Assembly: GCF_018070465.1 (NCBI RefSeq)
Contig: NZ_JAGPXT010000022.1
Span: 1-64,000 of the forward strand
Source: Micromonospora sp. C95
GTDB taxonomy: Bacteria > Actinomycetota > Actinomycetes > Mycobacteriales > Micromonosporaceae
Length of the DNA: 64,000 nucleotides
Reading direction: 5' to 3'
Translations under genes and position numbers: made by a program
The notes under the pieces: generated by a model
Told to the model about the DNA's origin: nothing
Databases searched by the model: none
Seen by the model: the letters and a program-made list of their open reading frames with translations, nothing else
Shown: positions 39,955 through 48,460 of the stretch, in pieces
How the letters are laid out: each line of letters opens with the position of its first letter
How positions within the stretch are numbered: position 1 is the first letter of the stretch

Positions 39955-40722
39955 ATGAACGTGCAGCCGGCCCCGGAGGTGCTGCGGTGCCGGGGACTGC
40001 GCAAGGAGTTCGGTGGCCAGGTCGTCCTCGACGGGCTCGACCTGAGCGTCGCCGAGCATCAGGTGGTGGCGCTGATCGGGGCGTCCGGGTCCGGCAAGTC
40101 GACGCTGCTGCGCTGCGTCAACCTGCTTGAGGAGCTGCACGACGGCACCATCGAGCTGGACGGCGAGGAGATCTCCGCCCCGGGCGTCGACCCGGACCGG
40201 GTACGCCGCCGGATCGGGTTGGTCTTCCAGTCGTACAACCTCTTCCCGCACCTGAGCGTGCTGGACAACATCACCCTCGCCCCACGTCGGGTGCACCGGC
40301 GCTCCCGCGCCGAGGCCGAGGCCCGGGCCCGGGCCCTGCTGGACCGGGTGGGGCTGGCGGCGAAGGCCGACGCCTACCCGGACCGGCTCTCCGGCGGCCA
40401 GCAGCAGCGGGTCGCGATCGTCCGGGCGCTGGCCAACTCACCGCGGCTGCTGCTGCTCGACGAGGTCACCTCGGCGCTGGACCCGGAGCTGGTCGGCGAG
40501 GTGCTGACGATGATCCGCGACCTCAAGGCGGACGGGATGACCATGGTCCTGGCCACCCACGAGATGACCTTCGCCCGCGACGTCGCCGACCAGGTCTGCT
40601 TCCTCGACTCCGGCCGGGTCATCGAGTCCGGCCCACCCGAACAGGTCCTAGCCGCCCCGACCCACCCCCGCACCCGCCAGTTCCTGTCCCGCATCATCGA
40701 AGCCGGCCGCCTGCCAGGTTGA
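39955..40722 (+). CDS. polar amino-acid ABC transporter ATP-binding protein (GlnQ-type)
   Basis: 255 aa. Walker A GASGSGKST, Q-loop VFQSYNLFPHLSVLDNI, signature LSGGQQQRVAIVRALA, Walker B LLLLDEVTSALDPELV (Glu replaced by the usual E in DEVTSALDPE), H-loop ATHEM. Start: ATG 39955 with GGAGG at 39943-39947; a TTG at 39949 overlapping the permease stop is possible. The stop codon is the first part of the inverted repeat at 40721. Confidence 0.95.
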   Translation: MNVQPAPEVLRCRGLRKEFGGQVVLDGLDLSVAEHQVVALIGASGSGKSTLLRCVNLLEELHDGTIELDGEEISAPGVDPDRVRRRIGLVFQSYNLFPHLSVLDNITLAPRRVHRRSRAEAEARARALLDRVGLAAKADAYPDRLSGGQQQRVAIVRALANSPRLLLLDEVTSALDPELVGEVLTMIRDLKADGMTMVLATHEMTFARDVADQVCFLDSGRVIESGPPEQVLAAPTHPRTRQFLSRIIEAGRLPG

Positions 40723-40775
40723 TCATGAAGTTATTGTCACGGGCAAACGCTCTCCGGGACAACAACTTCATGATC
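40721..40775. repeat. long inverted repeat, family GATCATGAAGTTGTTGTC (copy 1)
   Basis: Arms 40721-40738 (GATCATGAAGTTATTGTC) and 40758-40775 (reverse complement of GATCATGAAGTTGTTGTC) pair over 18 bp with one mismatch; 19-nt loop. It begins in the stop codon of the ABC ATPase gene and fills most of the gap to the convergent ribH, so it is a likely bidirectional terminator. The same arm sequence recurs at 62707-62761. Confidence 0.85.
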
Positions 40776-40787
40776 GCCGAAGGGGGG

Positions 40788-41288
40788 TCAGGTGGTGAAG
40801 CCGACGGGGTGGGTGGGGGCGGTGGTGGCGTGGCGGATGGCCAGGGCGGCGTCGAGGGCCGCCACCGTCGACGTCCAGCCCTTGTCCTCGGCGGAGTCGG
40901 GCAGGCCGGCGCGGTCGCGGGCCTGGTCGATGGTGTCGACTGTCAGCACGCCGTGGGCGACCGGCTTGCCCTCGTCGAGGGCGACCCGGGTCAGGCCGTC
41001 GGTGACCGAGCGGCAGACGTAGTCGAAGTGGGCGGTGGCACCGCGTACCACCACGCCGAGGGCGACCACCACGTCACAACGCCGCGCCAGCGCCTGGGCC
41101 ACCACGGGCAGTTCCACCGAGCCGGCCACCCGAGCCACCACCGCCCGGGCACCACACGCCTGCGCGGCGGCCACCGCCCGGTCGAGCATGTGGTCGGTCA
41201 GGTCGCCGTGCCAGCGCGCGGCGACCACACCGACGGTCATCCCGGCCGCGTCGACCGGAGCCGAACCCGGCTCCCCGAAACCCGCCAT
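40788..41288 (-). CDS. ribH: 6,7-dimethyl-8-ribityllumazine synthase
   Basis: 166 aa, condenses 5-amino-6-ribitylamino-uracil with dihydroxybutanone phosphate. VGVVAARWHGDLTDHMLDRAV (substrate Trp/His segment), VARVAGSVELPVVAQALARRCDVVVALGVVVRGATAHFDYVCRSVTDGL (with the catalytic His in GATAHFD) and PVAHGVLTVDTIDQARDRAG are family motifs. Last gene of the rib operon, 5 bp after ribBA. Confidence 0.96.
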   Translation of the reverse strand: MAGFGEPGSAPVDAAGMTVGVVAARWHGDLTDHMLDRAVAAAQACGARAVVARVAGSVELPVVAQALARRCDVVVALGVVVRGATAHFDYVCRSVTDGLTRVALDEGKPVAHGVLTVDTIDQARDRAGLPDSAEDKGWTSTVAALDAALAIRHATTAPTHPVGFTT

Positions 41289-41293
41289 CTTGC

Positions 41294-42556
41294 CTACGCT
41301 CCGATCTCTGTCCCGGGCACCGTACGCCCCAGCGGCGCCTCGGCAGCCTCGTCGAGCTGGTCTATCAGGTGTCCCATCCGGTCCCGCTTGGTCCGCAGGT
41401 AACGTACGTTCTCCGGATGCGGACGCACCGGCAGCCCCTCGCGGCCGGTGATGGTCAGGCCGTAGCCCTCCAGCCCGGCCCGCTTGGCCGGGTTGTTCGT
41501 CAGCAGCCGCATCGTGCGTACCCCGAGGTCGTAGAGGATCTGCGCGCCGGTGCCGTAGTCCCGCGCGTCGGCCGGCAGGCCGAGGTCGAGGTTCGCGTCC
41601 ACCGTGTCACGGCCCTGGTCCTGCAACTGGTACGCCTGGAGCTTGTGCAGCAGCCCGATGCCGCGCCCCTCGTGGCCACGCACGTAGAGGACCACGCCCC
41701 GCCCCTCGCGAGCCACCCGGTCCAGGGCGGCGTTGAGCTGCGGGCCGCAGTCACAGCGCACCGACGAGAAGACGTCGCCGGTCAGGCACTCCGAGTGCAC
41801 CCGGACCAGCACGTCGCGGCCGTCGCCGATGTCGCCCATCACCAACGCCACGTGCTCGGCCGAGTCGTACTCGCTGCGGTAGCCCAGCGCCCGGAACACC
41901 CCGTGCTCGGTGGGCATCCGGGCGTCGGCCACCAGCTCGACCTGCTTCTCGGTACGCCGCCGGTACGCGATCAGGTCCGCGATGGTGATCAGGGTCAGCG
42001 AGTGCTCGGCGCAGAACTTCTCCAGGTCCGGCAGCCGCATCATGGTGCCGTCGTCGTTGACCAGCTCGCACAGCACCCCGGCCGGGCGCAGACCGGCCAG
42101 CCGGGTCAGGTCCACGGCCGCCTCGGTGTGCCCGGGACGTCGCAGCACCCCACCCGGCCGGGCCCGCAGCGGCACCACGTGCCCCGGGCGGGCGAGGTCC
42201 GTCGGGCCGGTGGTCGGGTCGGCGAGCAGCCGGATGGTGTGCGCCCGGTCGGCCGCCGAGATGCCGGTGGTCACCCCCTCCCGGGCGTCGACGGTCACCG
42301 TGTAAGCGGTCTGCCGCCGGTCCTGGTTGGTGTGGTGCATGGGCGGCAGGTCGAGCCGGTCGCACTCGCTCTCGGTGAGCGGTACGCAGATGAAGCCCGA
42401 CGTGTGCCGCACCGTGAAGGCCAGCAGCTCCGGGGTGGCCAGCTCGGCCGCGAAGATCAGATCGCCCTCGTTCTCCCGGTCGGCGTCGTCGACCACCACG
42501 ACCGGACGGCCGGCGGCGATCTCGGCCAGGGCCTGCTCGATGTCGGCGAAGGTCAT
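41294..42556 (-). CDS. ribBA: bifunctional 3,4-dihydroxy-2-butanone-4-phosphate synthase/GTP cyclohydrolase II
   Basis: 420 aa. N-terminal RibB domain (~1-205): VVVVDDADRENEGDLIFAAE (Mg-binding Glu/Asp), TGISAADRAHTIRLL, RPGHVVPLRARPGGVLRRPGHTEAAVDL. C-terminal RibA domain (~210-400): VRVHSECLTGDVFSSVRCDCGPQL with three zinc Cys, RGHEGRGIGLLHKLQAYQLQD. Both domains look complete. ATG 42556 overlaps the ribE stop. Confidence 0.97.
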   Translation of the reverse strand: MTFADIEQALAEIAAGRPVVVVDDADRENEGDLIFAAELATPELLAFTVRHTSGFICVPLTESECDRLDLPPMHHTNQDRRQTAYTVTVDAREGVTTGISAADRAHTIRLLADPTTGPTDLARPGHVVPLRARPGGVLRRPGHTEAAVDLTRLAGLRPAGVLCELVNDDGTMMRLPDLEKFCAEHSLTLITIADLIAYRRRTEKQVELVADARMPTEHGVFRALGYRSEYDSAEHVALVMGDIGDGRDVLVRVHSECLTGDVFSSVRCDCGPQLNAALDRVAREGRGVVLYVRGHEGRGIGLLHKLQAYQLQDQGRDTVDANLDLGLPADARDYGTGAQILYDLGVRTMRLLTNNPAKRAGLEGYGLTITGREGLPVRPHPENVRYLRTKRDRMGHLIDQLDEAAEAPLGRTVPGTEIGA

Positions 42557-43173
42557 GCCGCCACCTCCGCCACGTCGGCCGGGCGAGCGCCCAGCAGCCG
42601 CTCGACGTACTTGGCCAGCACGTCCATCTCCAGGTTGACCGGATCACCGACGGACCGGGTGCCGAGGGTGGTCGCCGTCAGGGTGGTGGGGATCAGGCCG
42701 ACGGCGAACCAGTCGTCGCCCACCTCGGCCACGGTCAGCGAGACCCCGTCGACGGTGATCGACCCCTTCTCCACCACGTAGCGGGACAGCGCGGCGGGCA
42801 ACCGGAACCGGACCGTCTCCCACCGCTGCGCCGGCTCGCGGGAGAGCACCTCGCCCACGCCGTCGACGTGCCCCTGCACCAGGTGACCGCCGAGGCGGCT
42901 GCCCAGCGCGGCGGCGCGCTCCAGGTTGACCCGGTCGCCGGCCCGCAACGCGCCCAGCGCCGAGCGCCGCAGCGTCTCGCCCATCACGTCGGCGGTGAAC
43001 ACCCCGCCGTCGACGTCGACGACGGTCAGGCAGACCCCGTTGACCGCGATCGAGTCGCCGTGCCGTGCGTCGGAGGTGACCAGTGGGCCACGGACCGCTA
43101 CCAGGGTCGAGTCCTCCGCCGTCGGGGTCACCCCGACGACCTCGCCCAGTTCCTCGACGATGCCGGTGAACAT
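42553..43173 (-). CDS. ribE: riboflavin synthase alpha chain
   Basis: 206 aa, dismutates two lumazine molecules to riboflavin. Two lumazine-binding repeats (~1-95, MFTGIVEELGEVVGV...SIAVNGVCLTVVDVDGGVFTADVMGETLRRS; ~98-195, HLVQGHVDGVGEVLSRE...SITVDGVSLTVAEV). ATG 43173 is 2 bp after the ribD stop; its stop overlaps ribBA. Confidence 0.96.
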   Translation of the reverse strand: MFTGIVEELGEVVGVTPTAEDSTLVAVRGPLVTSDARHGDSIAVNGVCLTVVDVDGGVFTADVMGETLRRSALGALRAGDRVNLERAAALGSRLGGHLVQGHVDGVGEVLSREPAQRWETVRFRLPAALSRYVVEKGSITVDGVSLTVAEVGDDWFAVGLIPTTLTATTLGTRSVGDPVNLEMDVLAKYVERLLGARPADVAEVAA

Positions 43174-43175
43174 GC

Positions 43176-44237
43176 CTAGCCCTCCCTCTTCCGGGGCAGC
43201 GCGGTGATCCGCAAGTCGGGACCGACCTGCGTAACGTCGGTGAGTTCCAGATCGATGGCCTCGGCGATGGTGGTCACACCCGCGTCGACAAGCGCGGCGG
43301 GCCCGGCCCCGAGCAGCCGGGGCGCGAGGTACCCGACCACCCGGTCGACCCGGCCGGCGGCGAGGAACGCCCCGGCGAGCCGGGGACCCCCCTCCAGCAG
43401 CACCGCCCGTACCCCACGGGTGTGCAGGGCGGCGAGCAGCGCCGGCAGGTCCACGCCGCCGTCCGGGCCGGTGCCCACCTCATCGGCGGTGGCCACCCAG
43501 GTGCGGGCGGCGCCGTCGCGCACCCGGGCGTCATGAGGGGTACGTCCATTCGAGTCGACCACCACGCGCAGCGGCTGCCGGATGGCCAGACTGCCGTCGC
43601 GCAGGTTGCGCACGGTGAGTCGGGGGTCGTCGGCGAGGACCGTGCCGACGCCGACGACCACCGCGTCGACGGTGGCCCGCAGCGCGTGCACGTCCATCCG
43701 GGCGGCCTCGGACGTGATCCACATGCTGGTGCCGTCGGCCGCCGCGGAACGACCGTCCAGGGTCGCCGCGTACTTCCAGATCACGTACGGCCAGCCTCGG
43801 CGCATGGCGGTCAACCAGGCCACGTTGCCGGCCTCCGCCTCGGCCTCGCGCACCCCCACGTCGACCCGGATGCCGGCGGACCGCAAGGTGGCCGCGCCGC
43901 CGGTGGCGACCGGGTTGGGATCCGGCACCGCGATGACCACCCGGGCCACCCCTGCCTGGACCAGCGCGGTGCTACAGGGGCTGGTGCGGCCGACGTGGTC
44001 GCAGGGTTCCAGGGTGACCACCGCGGTGCCGCCCTTGGCCCGCTTGCCGGCCTGGGCCAGCGCGACGATCTCGGCGTGCGGTCCACCGGCGTACGCGTGG
44101 AAGCCCTCGCCGACCACCTCGCCGTCGGCGTCGAGCAGCACACAGCCGACGACGGGATTGGGACTTGTGGTGCCGAGCCCGCGCGCCGCGAGTTCGATCG
44201 CCCGACGCATCGCCTCGTCCACGGAGACGCTCGCCAT
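43176..44237 (-). CDS. ribD: bifunctional riboflavin deaminase/reductase
   Basis: 353 aa. N-terminal cytidine-deaminase-like domain with zinc motifs HAEIVAL and PCDHVGRTSPC (~50-88), and C-terminal NADPH reductase domain (~150-350, YVIWKYAATLDGRSAAADGTSMWITSEAARMDVHALRATVDAVVVGVGTVLADDPRLTVR). ATG 44237 (MASVSVDEAMRRAIELA); the ORF is open upstream through the riboswitch but that region is RNA. First gene of ribD-E-BA-H. Confidence 0.95.
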   Translation of the reverse strand: MASVSVDEAMRRAIELAARGLGTTSPNPVVGCVLLDADGEVVGEGFHAYAGGPHAEIVALAQAGKRAKGGTAVVTLEPCDHVGRTSPCSTALVQAGVARVVIAVPDPNPVATGGAATLRSAGIRVDVGVREAEAEAGNVAWLTAMRRGWPYVIWKYAATLDGRSAAADGTSMWITSEAARMDVHALRATVDAVVVGVGTVLADDPRLTVRNLRDGSLAIRQPLRVVVDSNGRTPHDARVRDGAARTWVATADEVGTGPDGGVDLPALLAALHTRGVRAVLLEGGPRLAGAFLAAGRVDRVVGYLAPRLLGAGPAALVDAGVTTIAEAIDLELTDVTQVGPDLRITALPRKREG

Positions 44238-44392
44238 CGCCTGCCGTTGCCCTCTCGCTCGTACGCGCGGGCAGGGAGTTCGGCCGGGTGGCCACGGGCA
44301 GGCGGAGTCCGGGTACGGCACAGCCGCCCCGGTCGGGACGCGCGCACGCCGAAACCCGGCGAGCCACACGGCCCCCTTCCGTCCCGCGCGCT

Positions 44393-44550
44393 GTCTCCCA
44401 TCCGGACTGTCTGGGCGCGGACGAGCCGCCCCCAACCGTCGGCCCCGGATTCTCACCAGGTCCACCGGGCGGACGAACCGCTCCCGGGTCGCGGGCTTAC
44501 CACGGTCGGACCGTGGATCACCGCCGGTTCGGAATTACACCGAGTCCCGC
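44393..44550 (-). promoter_or_regulatory. FMN riboswitch (RFN element)
   Basis: Minus strand from ~44550 to ~44393 shows the conserved FMN aptamer blocks in order: GGCGGGACTCGGTGTAATTCCGAACCGGCGGT (P1/P2 region, 44553-44522), AAGCCCGCGA (44500-44491), a CCTGGTGAGAATCCGGGGCC block and the closing AGTCCGGATGGGAGACAG (44407-44390). Binding of FMN would lower expression of the ribDEBAH operon, whose first start lies ~155 nt downstream. No clear -35/-10 was found upstream. Confidence 0.93.
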
Positions 44551-44584
44551 CAGCGCGTGGTGGGTACTGAGCAAAGTCTTACAC

Positions 44585-44603
44585 GCCCGGCGGGGCGCCG
44601 GGC
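44585..44603 (-). terminator. terminator after the REC-GGDDF gene
   Basis: GCCCGGCG (44585-44592), GGG, CGCCGGGC (44596-44603): perfect 8-bp stem, 3-nt loop, 12 nt after the stop at 44616. It sits just upstream of the riboswitch and isolates it from read-through. Confidence 0.7.
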
Positions 44604-44615
44604 CACCCGGGCGAG

Positions 44616-45596
44616 CTACTTCACATGACGGTGACCGGGGTCGGCGACACCGCGACGGCGGTCGACCGCCACGTACGAGCCGGGTTGACTCTTGGCCACG
44701 GTCTTCATCTCGGAGGCGACCGTCATCGCCTCCAGCGGGTCGGTGATGCGCTTGTCGGTGTCGGAGATCGCGACCCCGATCGAGAGGGTGACAAGCGCCG
44801 CCCGGCGAATGTTGCCGCGCCGGTCCTTCAACTCCACGTAGCCGCGTTCCCGGTCGGTGGGATCGTAGAGGGCGTCCGCGGCCTTCTCGAAGTCCACCGA
44901 CACCCGCAGGGTGAGCGGCCGCACCTGCTCGGGCGTGCAGACGAAGACGAAGTCGTCACCGCCGACGTGGCCGAGGAAGGCCGGCGGCAGGGCCACCGCG
45001 ACCACCGCCCGGTGCAGGCTGCGGGCCAGCGCGGAGATGAAGCCGTCGCCCCGGACGAACCCGTACCTGTCGTTGACGCTCTTGAACCGGTCGATGTCGA
45101 TGTAGCCGACGGCGTAGTCGGCACCACCGCGAACCCGGTCGGCGATCTCCCGGCGGATCCGGCTGTTGCCCGGCAGGCCGGTCAGCGGGGAGACCTCCCG
45201 GAACTCCTTGTTGCGCCGCAGCGTGGAGCTGACCCGGGCGACCAGCTCGGCGTTGTCGAAGGGCTTGACCAGGTAGTCGTCGGCACCGGCGTTGAGCCCG
45301 TGAACCTTGTCCTGGGTCATCCCCTTGGCCGTCAGCATGATCACCGGCAGGGCCGCGGTCATCGGGTCGGCACGCAGGCGACGGGTCAGTTCCAGCCCGT
45401 CCACCCGGGGCATCATCAGGTCGACCACGGCCAGGTCGGGCCGCTGGCGTTCGATCAGCTCCAGCGCCTCCTGGCCGTCGGCGGCGAGGATCACCTCGAA
45501 GCCCTGCAGACGCAGGTTGAACTCGACGAAGCGGGCGATGTCCTCGTCGTCGTCGACGACGAGGATCACGTCCTTGCGGTCGTCGGCGGTCTCCAC
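44616..45596 (-). CDS. response regulator with GGDEF-type (GGDDF) domain
   Basis: 326 aa. Receiver domain (~8-125): ILVVDDDEDIARFVEFNL, phospho-Asp in PDLAVVDLMMPRVDG, Lys in DYLVKPFDNAEL. Diguanylate-cyclase-like domain (~140-310): SPLTGLPGN, YAVGYIDIDRFKSVNDRYGFVRGD, and the active-site loop LGHVGGDDFVF, i.e. GGDDF instead of GGDEF. No RxxD inhibitory site precedes the loop. Activity is therefore uncertain. GTG 45596 is 1 bp after the rpe stop, so it is probably co-transcribed with rpe. Confidence 0.88.
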   Translation of the reverse strand: METADDRKDVILVVDDDEDIARFVEFNLRLQGFEVILAADGQEALELIERQRPDLAVVDLMMPRVDGLELTRRLRADPMTAALPVIMLTAKGMTQDKVHGLNAGADDYLVKPFDNAELVARVSSTLRRNKEFREVSPLTGLPGNSRIRREIADRVRGGADYAVGYIDIDRFKSVNDRYGFVRGDGFISALARSLHRAVVAVALPPAFLGHVGGDDFVFVCTPEQVRPLTLRVSVDFEKAADALYDPTDRERGYVELKDRRGNIRRAALVTLSIGVAISDTDKRITDPLEAMTVASEMKTVAKSQPGSYVAVDRRRGVADPGHRHVK

Positions 45597-45597
45597 G

Positions 45598-46278
45598 TCA
45601 GGCCCGGGTCGCCGCACGCTCGGCCAGCCCGCGCAGCCGGCGTACCGCCTCGGCCGGGTCGTCGGCACCGTAGACGGCAGTGCCGGCCACGAAGGCGTCG
45701 GCACCGGCCGCGGCCGCCTGTTCGATGGTGTCGGCGGCGATCCCGCCGTCGACCTCGATGCGCAGTTCCAGGTGGCCGGCGTCGACGTGCCGGCGTGCGG
45801 CACGGACCTTGTCCAGCAGTTGCGGGAGGAACCGCTGCCCACCGAACCCGGCCTTGATGGTCATGACCAGCAGCGTGTCGAAGCTCGGCAGCAGGTCGAG
45901 GTACGGCTCGATCGGGGTGTCCCGGTCGATCGCCAGCCCCGCCTTGGCGCCGGCCGCCCGCAGGTCCCGGGCCAAGGCCACCGGGTCGTCGCAGGCCTCC
46001 GCGTGGAAGGTGACGTTGTACGCCCCCGCGTCGGCGTAACCGGGCGCCCAACGCCGCGGGTCGGTGATCATCAGGTGTACGTCGAAGGGCAGCTTGGTGG
46101 CGGCCCGCAGGCTCTGCACCACGGGCAGCCCGATGGTCAGGTTCGGCACGAAGTGGTTGTCCATGACATCGACGTGCAACCAGTCCGCGGTGTCCTCGAC
46201 GGCACGCACCTCTTCGGCGAGACGGGAGAAATCGGCGGCGAGGATGCTGGGCGCGATGATCGGCGACGGTACGGTCAC
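45598..46278 (-). CDS. rpe: ribulose-phosphate 3-epimerase
   Basis: 226 aa TIM-barrel enzyme of the pentose phosphate pathway. IIAPSILAADFSRLAEEV, DWLHVDVMDNHFVPNLTIG (metal-binding H.D.MD, with N where G is usual), FDVHLMITDPRRW, MTIKAGFGGQRFLPQLLDKV, LRIEVDGGIAADT and ADAFVAGTAVYG are all present. GTG 46278; the longer ORF upstream is not homologous. Divergent from the lipoprotein pair across ~247 bp, in which I see no clear promoter. Confidence 0.96.
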   Translation of the reverse strand: MTVPSPIIAPSILAADFSRLAEEVRAVEDTADWLHVDVMDNHFVPNLTIGLPVVQSLRAATKLPFDVHLMITDPRRWAPGYADAGAYNVTFHAEACDDPVALARDLRAAGAKAGLAIDRDTPIEPYLDLLPSFDTLLVMTIKAGFGGQRFLPQLLDKVRAARRHVDAGHLELRIEVDGGIAADTIEQAAAAGADAFVAGTAVYGADDPAEAVRRLRGLAERAATRA

Positions 46279-46525
46279 AGGGGCCAGTGTACGAACGTGG
46301 CCAGCGGCCACGGCAGCGTGCCAGTAACCGGGACACCCCGTGACCCGGAGGTGACCAATGGTGCAGAATGACCACCTTCGAACCGGTGAAACGGAATGAA
46401 GCTCGGCTTCCACTGGCCAGACGACCGATTCGCGGCAACACTCCATCGGGGACGGTGACGGTATCGTGCAGGCCGGTGGGCGCGGGAGCCGGCAGCCGGG
46501 CGGCAGCTCCCGGAAAGGGCGGACG

Positions 46526-47413
46526 ATGCGACGGTGGCTCGCGGCACTGGCGCTGGCCAGTGTGGCTGCGATGGCGCTCAGCGGCTGCGTGCGGCCGGGC
46601 GGAACCGACGGCGATCTCACCGACGACTGGCAGACACTGCGGGCACCGACCATGTTCGTCCCGGCCACCGACGCCTGCCTGCCCCGGGTCACCTCGGTCG
46701 TGCAGGCGAGCACCTACGAGACCGTGGACTGCGCCCGCAACCACCTCGCCGAGACGGTGCACGTCGGCACGTTCACCGACGCCGACGCCGTGGGCGAGCG
46801 CCCGGAGCCGGGGGCGGCGGCGTTGCGTACCGCCCGGGCGGAGTGCGACCAGCGGGCCCGCCTGGTGCTGGGTGGCGACTGGCACACCGCCCGGTTGACG
46901 CTCAACATCTCGCTGCCGTCGGCGCCCGCCTGGAACGGCGGTGCCCGCTGGTTCCGCTGCGACCTGAGCGAGACCGACAGCATCGACAACACCCGGCCGG
47001 TCAACCGCACCGGCAGCCTGCGTGGCGCGCTGATCGGCGACTCACCGCTGGTGCACCGCTGCTTCGATCCGAAGCTGATCGGCGACAGCCTCAACTACAT
47101 GGCGCCGGTGCTGTGCACCGAACCACACGGCGCGGAGTTCGTCGGCGTCTACGTCGAGCGGGACATGAGCTGGGAGCAGTTCGTCGGTTCCGCCGGCCAG
47201 GCCCACAGGCGGTGCATGGAGCTGATCGCCGCCTTCGCGGACGTGCCCAACAACGATGAGCTGCCCTACCGTGCCGGTTCCATCTTCTACCCGCCGTCCC
47301 AGCGGGAGTGGGAGGAGGGCGACCGGGGGGTGCGGTGCATCCTGTGGAGCGACGACCGCAAGCTCACCGGCTCGATGCGCGGCGTCGGCCCGCGGGGACT
47401 GCCCGTGACGTGA
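46526..47413 (+). CDS. lipoprotein, septum-formation-family-like (copy A)
   Basis: 295 aa. Signal peptide with a clear lipobox (AAMALSGC, lipid Cys ~21), so outside the membrane. The mature part has many Cys pairs and repeated motifs around PHRAEFVG-type segments (ETVDCARNHLAETVHVGTFTD; CTEPHGAEFVGVYVE), as in Septum_form-type actinobacterial lipoproteins. ATG 46526 follows AAAGGGCGG. Paralogous to the next gene (same length, same motif order). Function unknown. Confidence 0.75.
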   Translation: MRRWLAALALASVAAMALSGCVRPGGTDGDLTDDWQTLRAPTMFVPATDACLPRVTSVVQASTYETVDCARNHLAETVHVGTFTDADAVGERPEPGAAALRTARAECDQRARLVLGGDWHTARLTLNISLPSAPAWNGGARWFRCDLSETDSIDNTRPVNRTGSLRGALIGDSPLVHRCFDPKLIGDSLNYMAPVLCTEPHGAEFVGVYVERDMSWEQFVGSAGQAHRRCMELIAAFADVPNNDELPYRAGSIFYPPSQREWEEGDRGVRCILWSDDRKLTGSMRGVGPRGLPVT

Positions 47414-47499
47414 GCACGGCGCACGAACGTCCCCGGCACCGCCCGATCCCGGTACCGTATGCTGCCGCTTCGACGGGCGGCAGCGGGAGGTCGGCGGGG

Positions 47500-48384
47500 A
47501 TGCGGCGATGGTTCACCGGAGTCGCACTGGCTGCCGTGGTGACGCTGGCGACCACCGGCTGCACCAGACCGGCCGGCATCGACGGTGATCTGGTCGACGA
47601 CTGGGCGTCGATGGCCGTACCCGCGGTCTTCACTCCCGACTCCGGCACCTGCCACGGACAGCCGCAGGAGGTCGGTTACCTCAGCGCGTACGCGCCGGTG
47701 GACTGCGCACAGCCGCACCGGGCCGAGACCCTGCATGTCGGTGCCCTCACCGACGTGCCCGGGGCTCGACCACCGGCGGTCGGCAGCAAGGGGATGCGCG
47801 CCGCGTTCGGCGAGTGCGACCGGGCGGCCCGGCGGACCCTGGGCGGCGACTGGCGTGCCGCCCGGATCGGACTCACCGTCGTCCTACCGTCGCCGCAGGC
47901 GTGGACCGGCGGCGCCCGGTGGTTCCGCTGCGACGTCCACGAGCTGCGCGGACTCGACACTCCGGTACCGGTACGACGTACGGCCAGCCTGGCCGGCGCG
48001 TTGGGCGGGTCGTCGCCGCTGCGGCACGGCTGCTTCGACGCCGATACCGAGGGCGACGAGGTCATCGAGATGGTCGCCGTCGAGTGCACCGACCGGCACC
48101 GGGCCGAGTTCGTGGGCCTGTGGCAGGCGCCGGAGAGCAGTTGGTCGGAGTTCGTGGAAAACCCGGCCCGCAGCCATCGTGGTTGCCGCAGCGCCATCGC
48201 CCGCTACGCGAAGGTGCCCGACGACGGCAACCTCCAGTACCGGGTCGGCACCATCTTCTACCATCCGTCGGAAGGCGAGTGGCGCAGCGGCAACCGGTCG
48301 GTGCAGTGCTTTCTCTGGATCAGCGACCGCACCCTCACCAGGTCGATGAAGGGTGCCGGCACCCGCGCCCTCCCGATCACCTGA
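47500..48384 (+). CDS. lipoprotein, septum-formation-family-like (copy B)
   Basis: 294 aa, lipobox TLATTGC. Shared with copy A: RPAG-DGDLVDDWASM opening, APVDCAQPHRAETLHVGALTD, LGGDWRAARIGLTVVLPS, GGARWFRCDVHEL, VECTDRHRAEFVGLW, YRVGTIFYHPSEGEW, and an ending ...RSMKGAGTRALPIT like ...GSMRGVGPRGLPVT. ATG 47500 has GGGAGG 9-14 nt upstream. 86 bp after copy A; probably one operon ending near the hairpin at 48461. Confidence 0.75.
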   Translation: MRRWFTGVALAAVVTLATTGCTRPAGIDGDLVDDWASMAVPAVFTPDSGTCHGQPQEVGYLSAYAPVDCAQPHRAETLHVGALTDVPGARPPAVGSKGMRAAFGECDRAARRTLGGDWRAARIGLTVVLPSPQAWTGGARWFRCDVHELRGLDTPVPVRRTASLAGALGGSSPLRHGCFDADTEGDEVIEMVAVECTDRHRAEFVGLWQAPESSWSEFVENPARSHRGCRSAIARYAKVPDDGNLQYRVGTIFYHPSEGEWRSGNRSVQCFLWISDRTLTRSMKGAGTRALPIT

Positions 48385-48392
48385 GCCCCCGG

Positions 48393-48413
48393 CACCCCAC
48401 CCCACCCCACCCC
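48393..48413 (+). repeat. (CACCC)n simple repeat
   Basis: Four tandem CACCC units directly after the copy B lipoprotein stop (48384). Probably slippage-derived, no function inferred. Confidence 0.7.
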
Positions 48414-48460
48414 GCACGCCGGTAGCCGGAACCGTCACCGCGGCCGGTGCCGCGCGTATT

